The position numbers and the translations under genes are program-made. A stretch of 64,000 nt of DNA from the NCBI RefSeq assembly GCF_028009165.1, contig NC_079244.1, positions 4,402,001-4,466,000 of the forward strand. Direction: 5' to 3'. Positions 21,275 to 32,478 of this stretch are shown one piece after another. The DNA comes from Akanthomyces muscarius (Eukaryota > Ascomycota > Sordariomycetes > Hypocreales > Cordycipitaceae). The notes below the pieces were generated by a model that worked only from the letters and a program-made list of their open reading frames with translations, ran no database searches and was not told where the DNA came from. Numbering within the stretch: position 1 is the first letter of the stretch; each line of letters starts with the position of its first letter.

Positions 21275-24104
21275 ATGGCTTCTCTGCAAGCCCACCGTAG
21301 CGACCTCGATACCGACGACGGCCAGCCCGAGTCGTCATCACGAGCTTCGCTCTCCTCCGCATCCACAACCAGCCTTGTATTCGATCGCCTGCAACAAGAG
21401 ACGGAGAAGAAGCCCGCCGACCGCAAGACGAGCTACCGCGATGCCGACAACAAGTACAGCCCTTTCCGCGACGAGGATGACGACGAGGGCAATGACCTAG
21501 AGAGCGGTCCCTTTCTGCCTCAGTCTGGCGCCGGCGCTGGTGCTGCCCTTGGCAAACAGACTCCGATGGACCGCAGCCTGAAGCGCGTGCTCCTCATCAC
21601 CTTTGCTGTCCTCGTCGCCTTCTGGGGACTTGGCCTGGCTTTGTTTCTCTTCACCGGTGGCCACAAGCATGCAAGCGACAGCGAGCATGATCCTGACGCC
21701 GGCTCACGAGGCTCCGGCAAACTCGTCACCCTGACCCAAGTTCAGTCCGGGTTTTGGTCCCCGAATTACCAGTCCATTAGCTGGATTGCCAGCCCAGACG
21801 GTCAGGATGGCCTGCTGCTTGAGCAAGGCACCAGCGATCTTGGCCACTTGGTTGTGGAAGATATCCGCAACAGCCAAGATACGCCCGATGCTGCCGCCGA
21901 TGCTGTAAGCGCCAAAGTCCTTATGAAGGAGTCTTCCTTCAAGCATGGTGGCAAGCAGTATTATCCCACGACGCTCATCCCCAGCGCGGATCTCAAGAGT
22001 GTCCTCATCGCCGTCTACAAGGAGAAGAACTGGCGACACTCATTCACTGCCATATACTATGTGCTGGATGTCGAAACGCAGGCTATCGAGCCATTGATTC
22101 CTTGGGAGGACGACGTTCGCGTTCAGCTTGCCACCTGGAGCCCCCAAAGCGACGCAATTGCCTTTACCCGTGACAACAACATGTATATTCGTCACATCAA
22201 AGGCAGCAAGCAGATTATTCAAATCACCAAAGATGGCGGTCCCGAATACTTTTACGGTATCCCTGATTGGGTATATGAAGAGGAGGTCTTTAGCGGCAAC
22301 AGCGCCACCTGGTGGTCTGCCGACGGCAAATATCTTGCCTTTCTGCGCACCAACGAGACTGGTGTGCCCGAATACCCCATACAGTACTTCAAGTCACGGC
22401 CCAGTGGCAAGGAGCCCATCGAAGGTGAAGAGTCCTACCCAGACGTCGTCAACATCAAGTACCCCAAAGCCGGCTCGCACAACCCAGTTGTCGACTTGCT
22501 CTTGTTTGATGTGGACGCTGGTGAAGTTTTTTCTGCCGAGACCAAGGACGAGTTCCCTGCTGATGACCGCATCATCAACAACGTCCTCTGGGCTGGCGAC
22601 AAGCTCCTTGTCAAGGAGACGAACCGTGTCAGCGATTTCCTCAAGGTCCTTCTCATCGACGTCGCCGACCGCAAGGGCAGCGTGGTAAACTCGGTCAATG
22701 TCAAAGACATTGACGGCGGCTGGTTTGAAATTTCGCACACCATGACCTATGTTCCCGCCGACTGGTCCAAAGGCCGTAGATACGACGGATACGTTGACGG
22801 CATCATCCACGAGGGCTACGAGCATATTGGCTACTTTACGCCCCTCAACAACAGCGAGCCGGTTGTCCTCACCTCGGGCGATTGGGAAGTCGAAGACGCA
22901 CCATCCGCGGTTGACTTGGAAAATAACCTGGTGTACTTTGTCGCGGCCAAGGAATCCTCCATCCAGCGCCACGTCTACTCTGTCAAGCTCGACGGGTCGG
23001 AGCTGAAGCCCTTTACTGACATTTCCGAGGATGCCTACTACAGTGTAAGCTTCTCGTCCGGCGCCGGCTACGCGCTACTCTCCAACCGCGGACCCAAGGT
23101 GCCCACGCAAAAGATTGTCGCCACGCCCTCCAACACGGCCTCGTACAGCCGCGTCCTCGAGGACAATGCCGAGCTGGCCGACCGCGCTCGCAAGTACGCG
23201 CTGCCACTGCTCAAGTACGGCACCATCAATCTCACCGACGACGTTTCGCTCAACTACATCGAGCGCCGCCCGCCGCATTTTAACCCCAAGAAAAAGTACC
23301 CGGTGCTCTTCCAGCACTACTCAGGCCCCAACTCGCAGACCGTCACCAAGCGCTTCGCCGTCGACTTTCAGTCCTACGTCGCCGCGAACCTCGGTTACGT
23401 CGTCGTGACCGTGGACCCGCGCGGTACCGGCTTCAAGGGCCGCGCGCACCGCGTCCTCGTCCGCAACCAGCTCGGGGTCGTCGAGGCCCAGGATCACATC
23501 GCCGCCGCGCAGCACTTTGCCGCGCGCGACTACGTCGACGCCTCGCGCCTCGCCATCTGGGGCTGGTCCTACGGCGGCTTCCAGACGCTCAAGACACTCG
23601 AGGCCGATGCCGGCCGCACCTTTGCCTACGGCATGGCCGTCGCCCCCGTCACCGACTGGCGCTTCTATGACTCCATCTACACGGAGCGCTACATGAGCAC
23701 CCCGCAGCAGAACCCCGACGGCTACGCCCGCTCCCGCGTCGGCGCCAACGCCACCGCGCTCGGCCAGTGCACGCGCTTCCTCCTCATGCACGGCTCAGCC
23801 GACGACAATGTCCACTTTCAAAACTCCCTAACCCTCCTCGACGACCTCGACATGGCGGGCGTTGAGAATTACGACGTGCACGTCTTCCCGGACAGCGACC
23901 ACGGGATATCCTTTCACAATGGCAACAAGATTGTCTATGATAGTACGTTGCACCTTTTCCATTCTCTTGATGAGTGTATACTGACTGATGAAACAAACAG
24001 AACTGAATAATTGGCTCATCAATGCCTTTAACGGAGAATGGCTCAAGGTTGCCAACCCCAAGCCTAACCCCATCAAGCGCGCTCTACAAAGGTTATTGGA
24101 TTGA
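21275..24104 (+). CDS. dapB: Dipeptidyl aminopeptidase B (type II membrane serine protease, S9B)
   Basis: Removes X-Pro/X-Ala dipeptides and is expected in the vacuolar membrane. One intron (23943-24000) near the 3' end gives 923 residues, the normal length. The cytosolic N-terminus is acidic and Ser-rich, followed by one signal-anchor segment (about 105-130, [22 protein letters not shown]). Then comes the beta-propeller domain, with [17 protein letters not shown] carrying the paired Glu that binds the substrate N-terminus in DPP IV enzymes. The alpha/beta-hydrolase domain has Ser765 in GWSYGG, Asp843 in [10 protein letters not shown] and His876 in DSDHGISF, so the catalytic triad is complete. 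The last exon supplies [15 protein letters not shown]. Confidence 0.95.
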
Positions 24105-24714
24105 GTGTTGTATCTTGAACAGTAACCAATAGATGGGAATGGCAAGAGCTCCATTTTATAGGAAATGCGTTTTGATTTCCATCTTTTTCTTTTATATCAT
24201 GAATTAGTAGCCATCAGGGTTCAACAGCATCGCGTTTGGTTTGTTTATAAAAAAGTCGAAATTCAAATAGCAACATTAATTGAATAAACTATCATACACA
24301 TACAATCCTCACAAATTCGCCATTCTTCTTTTTGGCTTGCAAGTTTCATGAAAGCTTCCACCTCAACTCTACCCCTGCATCATCCATTCTCCTTTCGGAA
24401 ACACAATCATTTGCGCAAACCAAATGAACAGCAAGCATCAAGTAAATCGCAAGTAAATATGCTCACTTCTCTTCGTCTACTATATCCATCGGCTGCTTTT
24501 GTTTCCTTTCCTCCCAGTAGGCCATGCAGTTCTTCAATAGATTCGCTTTCATCCCACATGCATTTCCTTTAGCTTTTTTTGAAAACGCCCCCGCCTGGTC
24601 CGAGGCCAGAAAACACTGGAATACAGATATTATTATGGCGTCTGAAAGACAGAGTAGCCCTGCGTCAATAGTTCGTCATGAGGCCGCAACGCAAGAATTC
24701 ATTACTTGCAAGGC
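24105..24714. other. Convergent spacer dapB/CHC1
   Basis: AT-rich, holding the two 3' UTRs. No gene is visible. Confidence 0.5.
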
Positions 24715-27700
24715 CTAGAATCCGTAACCGGTAGGCTGGGGAGCGAAACCGTTCGCCTGGCCGTAGCCGGGAGCAGGTGAGGCAGCACCGCCAGGGGCGG
24801 CAGTGATCATTAGGCGACCAGCACCCAGGATGGGAGTGTTGTCCTCCGTCTTCTCCTGCGCTTGCTCCTTGGCCTTGCGGGCCTCGTTGTCGGCCTTGAG
24901 CAAAGCAAGCTCCTTGGTCTGCTGGGCAAGCATGTTGATCATGTAGGGCATGGTGAAGTCGTTGAGGCCATTACGCCATGACAGCTCGAGAACAACATCA
25001 GGGCGAATGAGATCGTTGCAAGAATACAGCATGCCAGTGTAGCACTCGCGGTGACCAATGTCGACAAACTATAGCGCGGTCAGTAAACATTGGGTGGGGG
25101 CACTAAATATAGCACTTACGTAGCGGAGAAGGTCCTCAACAATGTCGGACTTGGTGGAGATGGCAGCAGTCTCAATAGCGTCCTTGAACAGCTTGTCCTG
25201 CTTGGAGAGAGCAATGGATTTCTCCCAGCGCTTGTTTTTGCGGTAAATGTTGGCGGCAATCTGGCGGAAGAAGATGAGGTCGTGCTTCTCGAGGCGGCCA
25301 GCCAGTTCAACGGCATCGTAGTTGTCGTAATTCTGGACTGAGTCACGGAGCGTCTTGTAGTCCTCCTCCTCAATGAGTAGGTCGTTGACAGCCTCGTTGA
25401 CAGTCCGCTTGTTCTGGCTCTGCACGTTAAGTAGGAAGGGCTTGATAAGCGGCAGACTGTCGTTCTTCTGGAACATCTTGACAACGCGGTTGACATCAAC
25501 ACGGGTAGTCAGGGCAGCAAGAAGGTCCGTGAGCAGCGAGGGGTGCTGCTCGACGTAAAACTTAATGGCACGGTAGTAGATCTCCAGGTTGGCAACCTTG
25601 ACAACGATCTCCTTGAACTGCTGGTGGTCCCAAGAGTTCTCAGGGCGCTCAATGACGGCAAGAGCAGCGTTGTCAAATTCGTCATAGTGGTAGTAGCAGA
25701 AGACCAGCTCGGGCCACAGGTTGGCTTCCTCGCACGCGCGGATCATCTTAGGCATGTTCATTCTAGACCAGAAGATCTTGATGTGCTCCATAAGACGCTC
25801 GGGGTGGTACTTGGACAAGGCAATACCAAGCTCGGTGAACATGCCCATGTGGGCACGCTCGAGGCCAAGACCTTGCTCGAGAAGGCTAATGAGCTCATCG
25901 AAGTAGCCGTTGTTCTCGTAATCTTTGACAAGCTCTTGCAGCTGCTCAGCATCGACAATAAGGTTCAGACCGCAGATCTGGGCCAGGCGGAACTCCTTCT
26001 TGTTGACGCAAGCGCCGTGCACCTGCTTCCAGACCTTGATATTGTTAGCCTTGCGGGCGCAGTCAACCGCAGCCTGGTAGTCCTCGAGGTGAACGAGAGT
26101 GGTGGCGAGCTTGGCCCAGTTCGAGATGCTGCTGAAAAAGATCTTGGAAGCCTCGTAGAGACCCTCCTCGTAGGCTTTATCACCAGACTCCTCAATGTTG
26201 GCGACGTTGGTGGCGTGCAGGAAGTCCTCGAGTTCCGACAGCTGGTCAAGACGGGCGTACGAGAAGGCGAGCGCAGTGTCAATAGCAGGCTCGCGCAGAG
26301 TCTTGCGAGCCATGCGGAGGTAGCGGACGAGGTCCTCATTCTTGCCAGCGTGGGTGGCAATCTCAATGACTTCGTTGTGGTTGGAGGGGTCCTCGGCCTT
26401 GATGTAAGAATCAATACCATCGGTGACACGGAGACCGTCGAGCTGCGACTTGGCGACCTTGCTCCAAACGTCAGGCAGGTCGACCTCCTCGGCATAAGCC
26501 TGGGCACGGTCAATGCTCACGACGTGCTCGACGAGAACGTTGACAGCGGCAGCCTTGTTGTCGGCCTTCTTGTAAATCTCGAAAGCCTCTTCGTGGAGAC
26601 CAACGTCAATGCAAGAGGTGGCGATCTCATCAGCGTTGTAGCCGTCAAGCTTGTGAATATAGTCCATGACACGGCCTTTGTCGGCCTTGGCAGCGGTGAA
26701 CAGAAGAAGGTTCTGAAGGTTCTGGTTGTCGCTGAAGGGAGAAGGCTCAAGGACAATCTTCTCGAGGAGTTCAATGAGCTCAAGAGGCAAGTCGTTTTCA
26801 AGCAGAGCAGAAACAGCAACGGAAACCTTGGCAGGGTCAGTAGACTCAGGGACAGCAGTAGCGGTAACCTGGTCAACAACAGAGCGTCGGTGAATGTTGT
26901 TCTCGCTGAGGACAAAGTTCCACAGCTCGCCGTCGGAGCGCTCGAGCAAGTAGCGAGCCTGGGCGCGGTACATGGAGTTTTCGTTGGTGATGTTGACGAG
27001 CTCGAGGTCGTTCTGGCCCTTGGAGTAGGCAATGTAGGCGAGGTTGGGATCGCGCTTCTCACAGTATTTACCAACGGTGAGTGTGTCATACTGGTCGTTC
27101 TCCTTCAGGAACTTTTCAGGGTTGTTATTGGAATCGATGTAGATCTTGGCGAGAGCGTTGAAGACAGCCTGCTGCTGGTTGCCAGCCTGGAGGGTGGCCT
27201 CGAGGAAAGGCAGGAGGAGCTTGAGGCGGTTGCGAGACTCGACTTCGGCGACGAGCTCGTCAATGCTAATCTCCTGAGCATTGACAGTGCTGAGGAGCTG
27301 CTTGATGATGCTTTCTTCGCAGTCGACATCGAGCAGACCACCAACAACAGCGGGGGTACGCGAGGGGTTGACACGCTGAACGTAGGCCTCAATAGCCTGG
27401 AACTGCTTGTTCTGGTAAAGGAACAGGATAAGGTCGTGGACAAAGTTGAATCGGTCGCAGACGATAATGAGAGGAAGCTGCTCGGGAAGCTTAGCCTCCT
27501 TGAGGAAGTTCTTCACCTTCTCGGGGTTGTAGCTGTTGCTGTCACGGCAGATGCGCTCAACCTCGTTGAACTGCCCCATCTTGGTGGCAGCCTCGATGTA
27601 CTTGAAGTGCACATCGGGATCCTCGGACAAGTTGACAATGCTGCCCAGGTAGTAGAAAAGACCTTCCGAAGTCTTGTACTTCTCAAAGAGATCAATGAGA

Positions 27701-29888
27701 CGAACAGGCCCAAGAAGCTCAGAGTACTTGGTTGCGATGTTGACAACGGACTGCAGGTTCTGACGGATGTTGGCCTTCATCATGGCGTCAAGGCAGTCCA
27801 GAGACTGCTCAACAGAAAGCTTGCCGAAAAAGCCGGAGAGCCACTCGGGGTTGAAGTTGGGGCTGCCCGGGATATTTACAACGACGCGCTTGATGGCTTC
27901 GGGGTCCTCGTAGAGCTCCAGAGCCTTCTGGGGAAGGCCAGCTTGCTCGCAGAGCTGGGCAATACGGCCCTTGTCGAAGTGGGTGAACATGTCGTTGCCC
28001 AGGATGGCCTCGGCGACCTGAGGCGCGTGCATCAGGTTCATCTCCAGAAGTCTGGTCTGAAGACGAGCGTGCTCGGGCTTGTTATCCTTGAGGGCATCAA
28101 GAAGGAAAGCCGTGGCCTGCTGGACCATGCCCTGGGACTGGAAGATGTCGCAGACGCGCTCAAAGTCGACAAGAGGGCCTTGTTCGCTGTTGGCGAGGGA
28201 AGTGGCAAACTCGGCACCCTTCTCGGGGTTGACACGGATGATGTGCTGAAGCAGCTGGATGTAGTCGGGCTTGTAGCCAGTCTGAGCAGAGTAGGGCAGG
28301 ATCTTGTCAAATTGTCCAGTCTCGGCGAATCCAGCGACGACCTTCTGAGGCACATTGGCCTTGAGATAGATGGTCAAGGCCATGTTGACGTCGTATGGGC
28401 GAACCAGGTCACCGAGTCGCTCGGAGCAGTCCAGCTTGTTCTCACCAAGCCACTTTTCGAGAAGATGTTTACGGTTCTGCTGCAGCACGGGTTGCGCAAG
28501 CTCGATAGTCTCGTGTTCGTTAAGGGTGCCCTTGTCGAGTAGCATACCGAAGTACTGGAGAGTGAAGGCCATCTGGCCGGGCTGAGTAGGAAGGCGCTTG
28601 AACTTTTCGATGGTCTCGGCGGTTCTCAGGAAGCCTCGGGGCGAGTTGGCGGCAATCTTGGCGGCCTCCTGGTAGCTGCCAGCATTGAAGAGCTGGTCAA
28701 ACTGTCTAGCGTAGAGGTTGTCGGCACCAGGCAGACCAGCTCGCGAAGCCAGCTTGATGGCAATCTCGGTATTGGCGGGATTCTCCAGAAGATAAGGGAT
28801 GACGGTGGTCTCGTCGACGGTTACCGAAAGCACCTGACCCTTGCGGTTGATACCCACGAGACCGGCCGAGACACTGTCCGCGCACGTGGTAAAGATGGTT
28901 TCGCTCGAAATGCGGTTCATGAAGATGAGAGTGGCCGTTTCAAGGTCGTAGAGGTGGATAAAGCCATACTTTGTGACCATGTAAACGACGCCGTACTTTT
29001 GGGAGACCTGAAGGGCGACGGGAAAGTCGTTGTTGGCCTCGGGAGGGAAGAAGATGTCGACGGCCTTTTTCTGGAAGACGGGGTTCGATTCGGCGTGGTC
29101 GACCTCGACAACGTGGAGCTTGGCACCAGTGGCAGTGCGCACAGCAAAGCTAAAGAGCTTAGTATCTTGAGGAGCGCCCTCGAGGCGAAGGGTGCCGAAG
29201 GAAGCGGCATGGCCCTCGATGGCCTGGCTGATACCACGGTCCTTGGAGTAGAGCTGCATGGCGCCGACGACACGGCCCTGTTGCTGGGAGATGCCGACGA
29301 CGACCATCCACTTGCCGTCGCTGTTAACGCGGTAGTTGATGATCTGGCAGCCGTTGAGGTTGGCATTGCGCTCAAAGACCTTGACGGGGCTATCCTGGCC
29401 GGCATCGGTGATGTCCCAGTGGTATACACTGGTAGTGGTGACGAGGCCGAGAGTGCTGTCGCTGACCCATCTCCAGAACTGGACATCCTCGTTCATTGTG
29501 CAGGACTTGAGCTTCTTCTTCTGCTCAAGGTCGAAGATCTGCAGCGTCCTCGACTGCGCCTTGAGGGCAATGATTTGCTTATTCCAGTGCATGATGGCAC
29601 TGTCGGCCTTGATGGGCCGGCGTGTGACATTGTTGCCGTTCTTGAGCTCGACAATGACGACTTCTGGTTGGGCGCCTTCGCTCTTTTGTTCTCGGATGCA
29701 GATGTATGAGTCGGATTCGAGAGTCTGCGGGGCGGGCGGAAACGGCCAATTAGCTTCCACGGGGTCTCTATAGTGACTGTAAACAGACTCAAAGCACTTA
29801 CGCAGGAGTTGAAGCCAATGGATTGCGCGTCCACGCCCACACTGCCGAGCTGGACGAGCTCCTCGAACTTGATGGGTAGGGGCGCCAT
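24715..29888 (-). CDS. CHC1: Clathrin heavy chain
   Basis: Forms the three-legged triskelion of clathrin coats at the trans-Golgi and plasma membrane. Exons 29888-29802, 29724-25120 and 25068-24715 give about 1681 residues, matching the family. The N-terminal propeller starts MAPLPIKFEELVQL and includes SDSYICIREQK and NPANTEIAIKLASRAGLPGA. Seven clathrin heavy-chain repeats then fill residues about 540-1570, and the C-terminal trimerisation and tail region ends QPTGYGF. Both introns (29725-29801 and 25069-25119) are canonical and rejoin FNSC-TLESD and LLRY-FVDIGH. The codon bias is strong, so the complementary strand shows a 999-residue stop-free shadow frame. Confidence 0.97.
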
Positions 29889-31201
29889 GGCGCCAGGTGT
29901 GGATCTCTATAAGCACCGACGATCGGTTTGAGGGCAGCTCGATGCTGATGGAAGCTGCGGAGAGGAAGCTCGCCGCAAAGGGGATGAGGACTCGAGGTCG
30001 TCGGGTAAGAGACGAAGCGCTATTCGATGACGTTTAGGGAGCGGGAAGCTTGTGGCCCAACGCCCATGCACGGAGTCGGCGCGGCAGATGCGCAACGCAA
30101 GGAGAGAGGCTGGATTTAAAAATCGCACGTAGCAAATTCAAAAAGGATGAAAAGGAAGGAATGTCGCGAGAAGGTGCTTCCGAAGTGGGGAGATTGGACG
30201 GAAGAGTCGTCGCGTGTTTGGATAAGGTGAGGGTTGTTTGATGAGGTAAAGGAGAAGCCAGGCTGCTGGTGCTGCGGGCTTACCTGTCACTTGCGCGACC
30301 TGTCCTTCCAGGGCGTGTGTGCTGGGGAAGAAGCACAGCAGGGGAGGATGAGGTACGTACCTCCTACCCTAAGGTACCTGCCAGTGCCTGCCCCCTGCCA
30401 AAGGTACGGGGCCATTACGCAGACAGTTCCAGGCAGACGAGTGCTGGGCGGCGCCGCAAAATGCACCAAACGCACCACAGTCTGGGCTGCAGCTAGCGCC
30501 ATTGGCCCAGGCACGCCCGCCCAGTGGGCTGCCCCGGTCTAATTGGAAACGGGTGGATCAATCATGTTCCGCGCCAGCAAGACTCCTGGTTGGCTGGCAC
30601 GTGCGTTAGTTGCCGGGCAGTGCAGCTGCCTTGCCTGTTGCCAGCTGGCAGAGGAAGGGCAATGCACGTACCCCTGATTGGCGATAGCTTCACCAGTGAA
30701 TCATCACTCGTGAGCGGGCTATTGCTTGTGTCTTTCGTCCGCTTAAAATAAGAAAAAATCATTTCTACTCTCATCATCCGCCATCATTGAGCCATTACTT
30801 CTATTTTATCGTTTACCACCACCCAGCCATTAAACTCTACAACTAAAACCTTGCGCCTTGCACCTCCCACACTGCATTCCTGCCATCCAGTGTTGCCTGC
30901 CACCAAACGTGCCAAAAGTCCCCAACCCAGTCTCGATCTAAGCTTTGCGCGAGCAAAACGTCTGCTCAATTGTGTCTCAGTTGCTTTGCGTATATGTACT
31001 CGGCTAAATCGGTCCATGTTTCGCAAACTATCGCCATACCCTAGAGCCCTTTCACGCAGCTGGCAAATATGCTGATAGACCCATCCATACAATGCCGCCG
31101 ACAATTTTTGAGCTCCCTTCATACACCCAATCAGCATCGCTCATGTAATATCTGATCTGTATCCCAATGTCTGGCGAGCGCACGACGTACTTCCCCTTCG
31201 C
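29889..31201. other. CHC1 promoter and gene-free spacer
   Basis: No gene is supported. AGGTACGTACCT at 30351-30362 and AGGTACCT at 30372-30379 are palindromes of the type found elsewhere in the window. The CHC1 promoter should occupy about 29889-30400. Confidence 0.45.
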
Positions 31202-31921
31202 TCATGTGAGATGCACTTGGTCCATGTGATGCGTTACTGCGGTCTCGTCGCCCTCGAAATCCTCGCACATTGGACACTTGACGGTTGGCGCTGCCGGCCT
31301 TTTGTTTTGGCTTCTTGCAGATACGCCAAAATCAGCAGGCAGAAAATCTGCCAAGCTCCTTTCCGGTGGCCCTTCCAGATAGTCGTCGTTGCGCACATCG
31401 GTATAGCGATGCGAAAATCTTGCACCACCGCCTTCGCGCGCGGACCCGGCACCTGTCCTTGTATTGCTCGAGTCTATGCCGATCTCCCCAGTTCCTTGCC
31501 CTTCGCTCCCCGAATCATCACCAGTCGTCTTTTCCGTGCGCTGAACTCGCCCGACTTGGCCTCCGCGCAGGCGCACCTTAATGCCCCGCGGATGATTGCC
31601 CGACGTGAGGACCTCGCTCACCACACCCCGCGTTTCTCGTCCTGTAGGCTGGTCTTCCTTGAGGATCATAAAGACACTTGTTCCAGGGACAACCTCTTGC
31701 GCTGTAGGCACGGTTCCGGCTGCCTGTTGCGGCGTAGCTGGCGCTCTGTGGCCTTGTCGTCCACCTCGACCACCTCGGCCGCCGCGGCCACCACGACCAC
31801 CACGGTCGCCTCCTCGTGGAGGCCGTGGCTGACGGTTCTGAGGGCGATCCATTGAGAATCTATGCAGTTGAGTACTGACACCGATGTTTCTGATATTGGT
31901 ACGAGAGAATGTGCGCAGCAT
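31202..31921 (-). CDS. DUF2196 (YwbE-like) protein with C-terminal C2H2 finger
   Basis: 239 residues, no intron needed. Residues 1-23 (MLRTFSRTNIRNIGVSTQLHR) are basic, hydroxylated and lack acids, like a mitochondrial presequence. If translation starts instead at Met24 this signal is lost. Residues 35-60 are an RGG-rich tract (GGRGGRGGRG). Residues 77-128 match the YwbE/DUF2196 domain (PGTSVFMILKEDQPTG, GIKVRLRGGQVGRVQ), a small domain of unknown function widespread in bacteria. The C-terminus has a C2H2-type finger, C216-x2-C219 with His231/232 and His237 (KCPMCEDFEG...HHMDQVH), similar to UBZ/Rad18-like fingers. The cellular role is unknown; the RGG tract suggests nucleic-acid contact, by inference. 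Confidence 0.75.
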   Translation of the reverse strand: MLRTFSRTNIRNIGVSTQLHRFSMDRPQNRQPRPPRGGDRGGRGGRGGRGGRGGRQGHRAPATPQQAAGTVPTAQEVVPGTSVFMILKEDQPTGRETRGVVSEVLTSGNHPRGIKVRLRGGQVGRVQRTEKTTGDDSGSEGQGTGEIGIDSSNTRTGAGSAREGGGARFSHRYTDVRNDDYLEGPPERSLADFLPADFGVSARSQNKRPAAPTVKCPMCEDFEGDETAVTHHMDQVHLT

Positions 31922-32478
31922 TAGATAAGATAGAGGTTGTGAGTTGCCTAGTTTAAATTTGCAGTCCCATACGCGAACTGGCTACAGCCTATCCGCCTAC
32001 CATAACCGCCCGCCACCATCATCCGTCCGCAGCACACGGCATCTGCATCTAAGTTAAGATTATTATAAAAGTCCGCGCTACTGTCCACACTCTTCTTTTA
32101 ACTCGCATCACTTTACATGTGAGTCCTGGTGCATAATAACTGATACATTTCTGTTCTATGTGCGATGAGGTCGTAATGTATATACGATAATATTCCGCGT
32201 GCCATATCCTCAGCATGCATGCTGCGTCAAGTCATTCTTCAATAACTCTGAAATGCCCCCAACTCAAGGGCCCAAAAAGCAAAACCAATCCTAAACTCCA
32301 TGCATGCAGAGAACAATGAGCGTGAGTGTGTATGTATGAATAATGTAGAGAACAAGAACAAAAAGCCACAGGTAGAAGCACACCAAAGTGTTGATATACT
32401 AATCGTGACCGCACGCATAATTAAACCAGGTTGAGACAAAACAAACATCAGAAACAAGGTAGCAAAATCCACGGCGTC
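31922..32478. other. Spacer between DUF2196 gene and DHA2 transporter
   Basis: Promoter of the gene starting at 31921 plus the 3' UTR of the transporter. AT-rich, with no gene. Confidence 0.45.

Noticed and set aside
25543..28542. 999-codon open frame on the plus strand opposite clathrin heavy chain
   Set aside because: It mirrors the biased codons of a certain gene on the other strand. The translation is Leu/Val/Asp-rich without domains.
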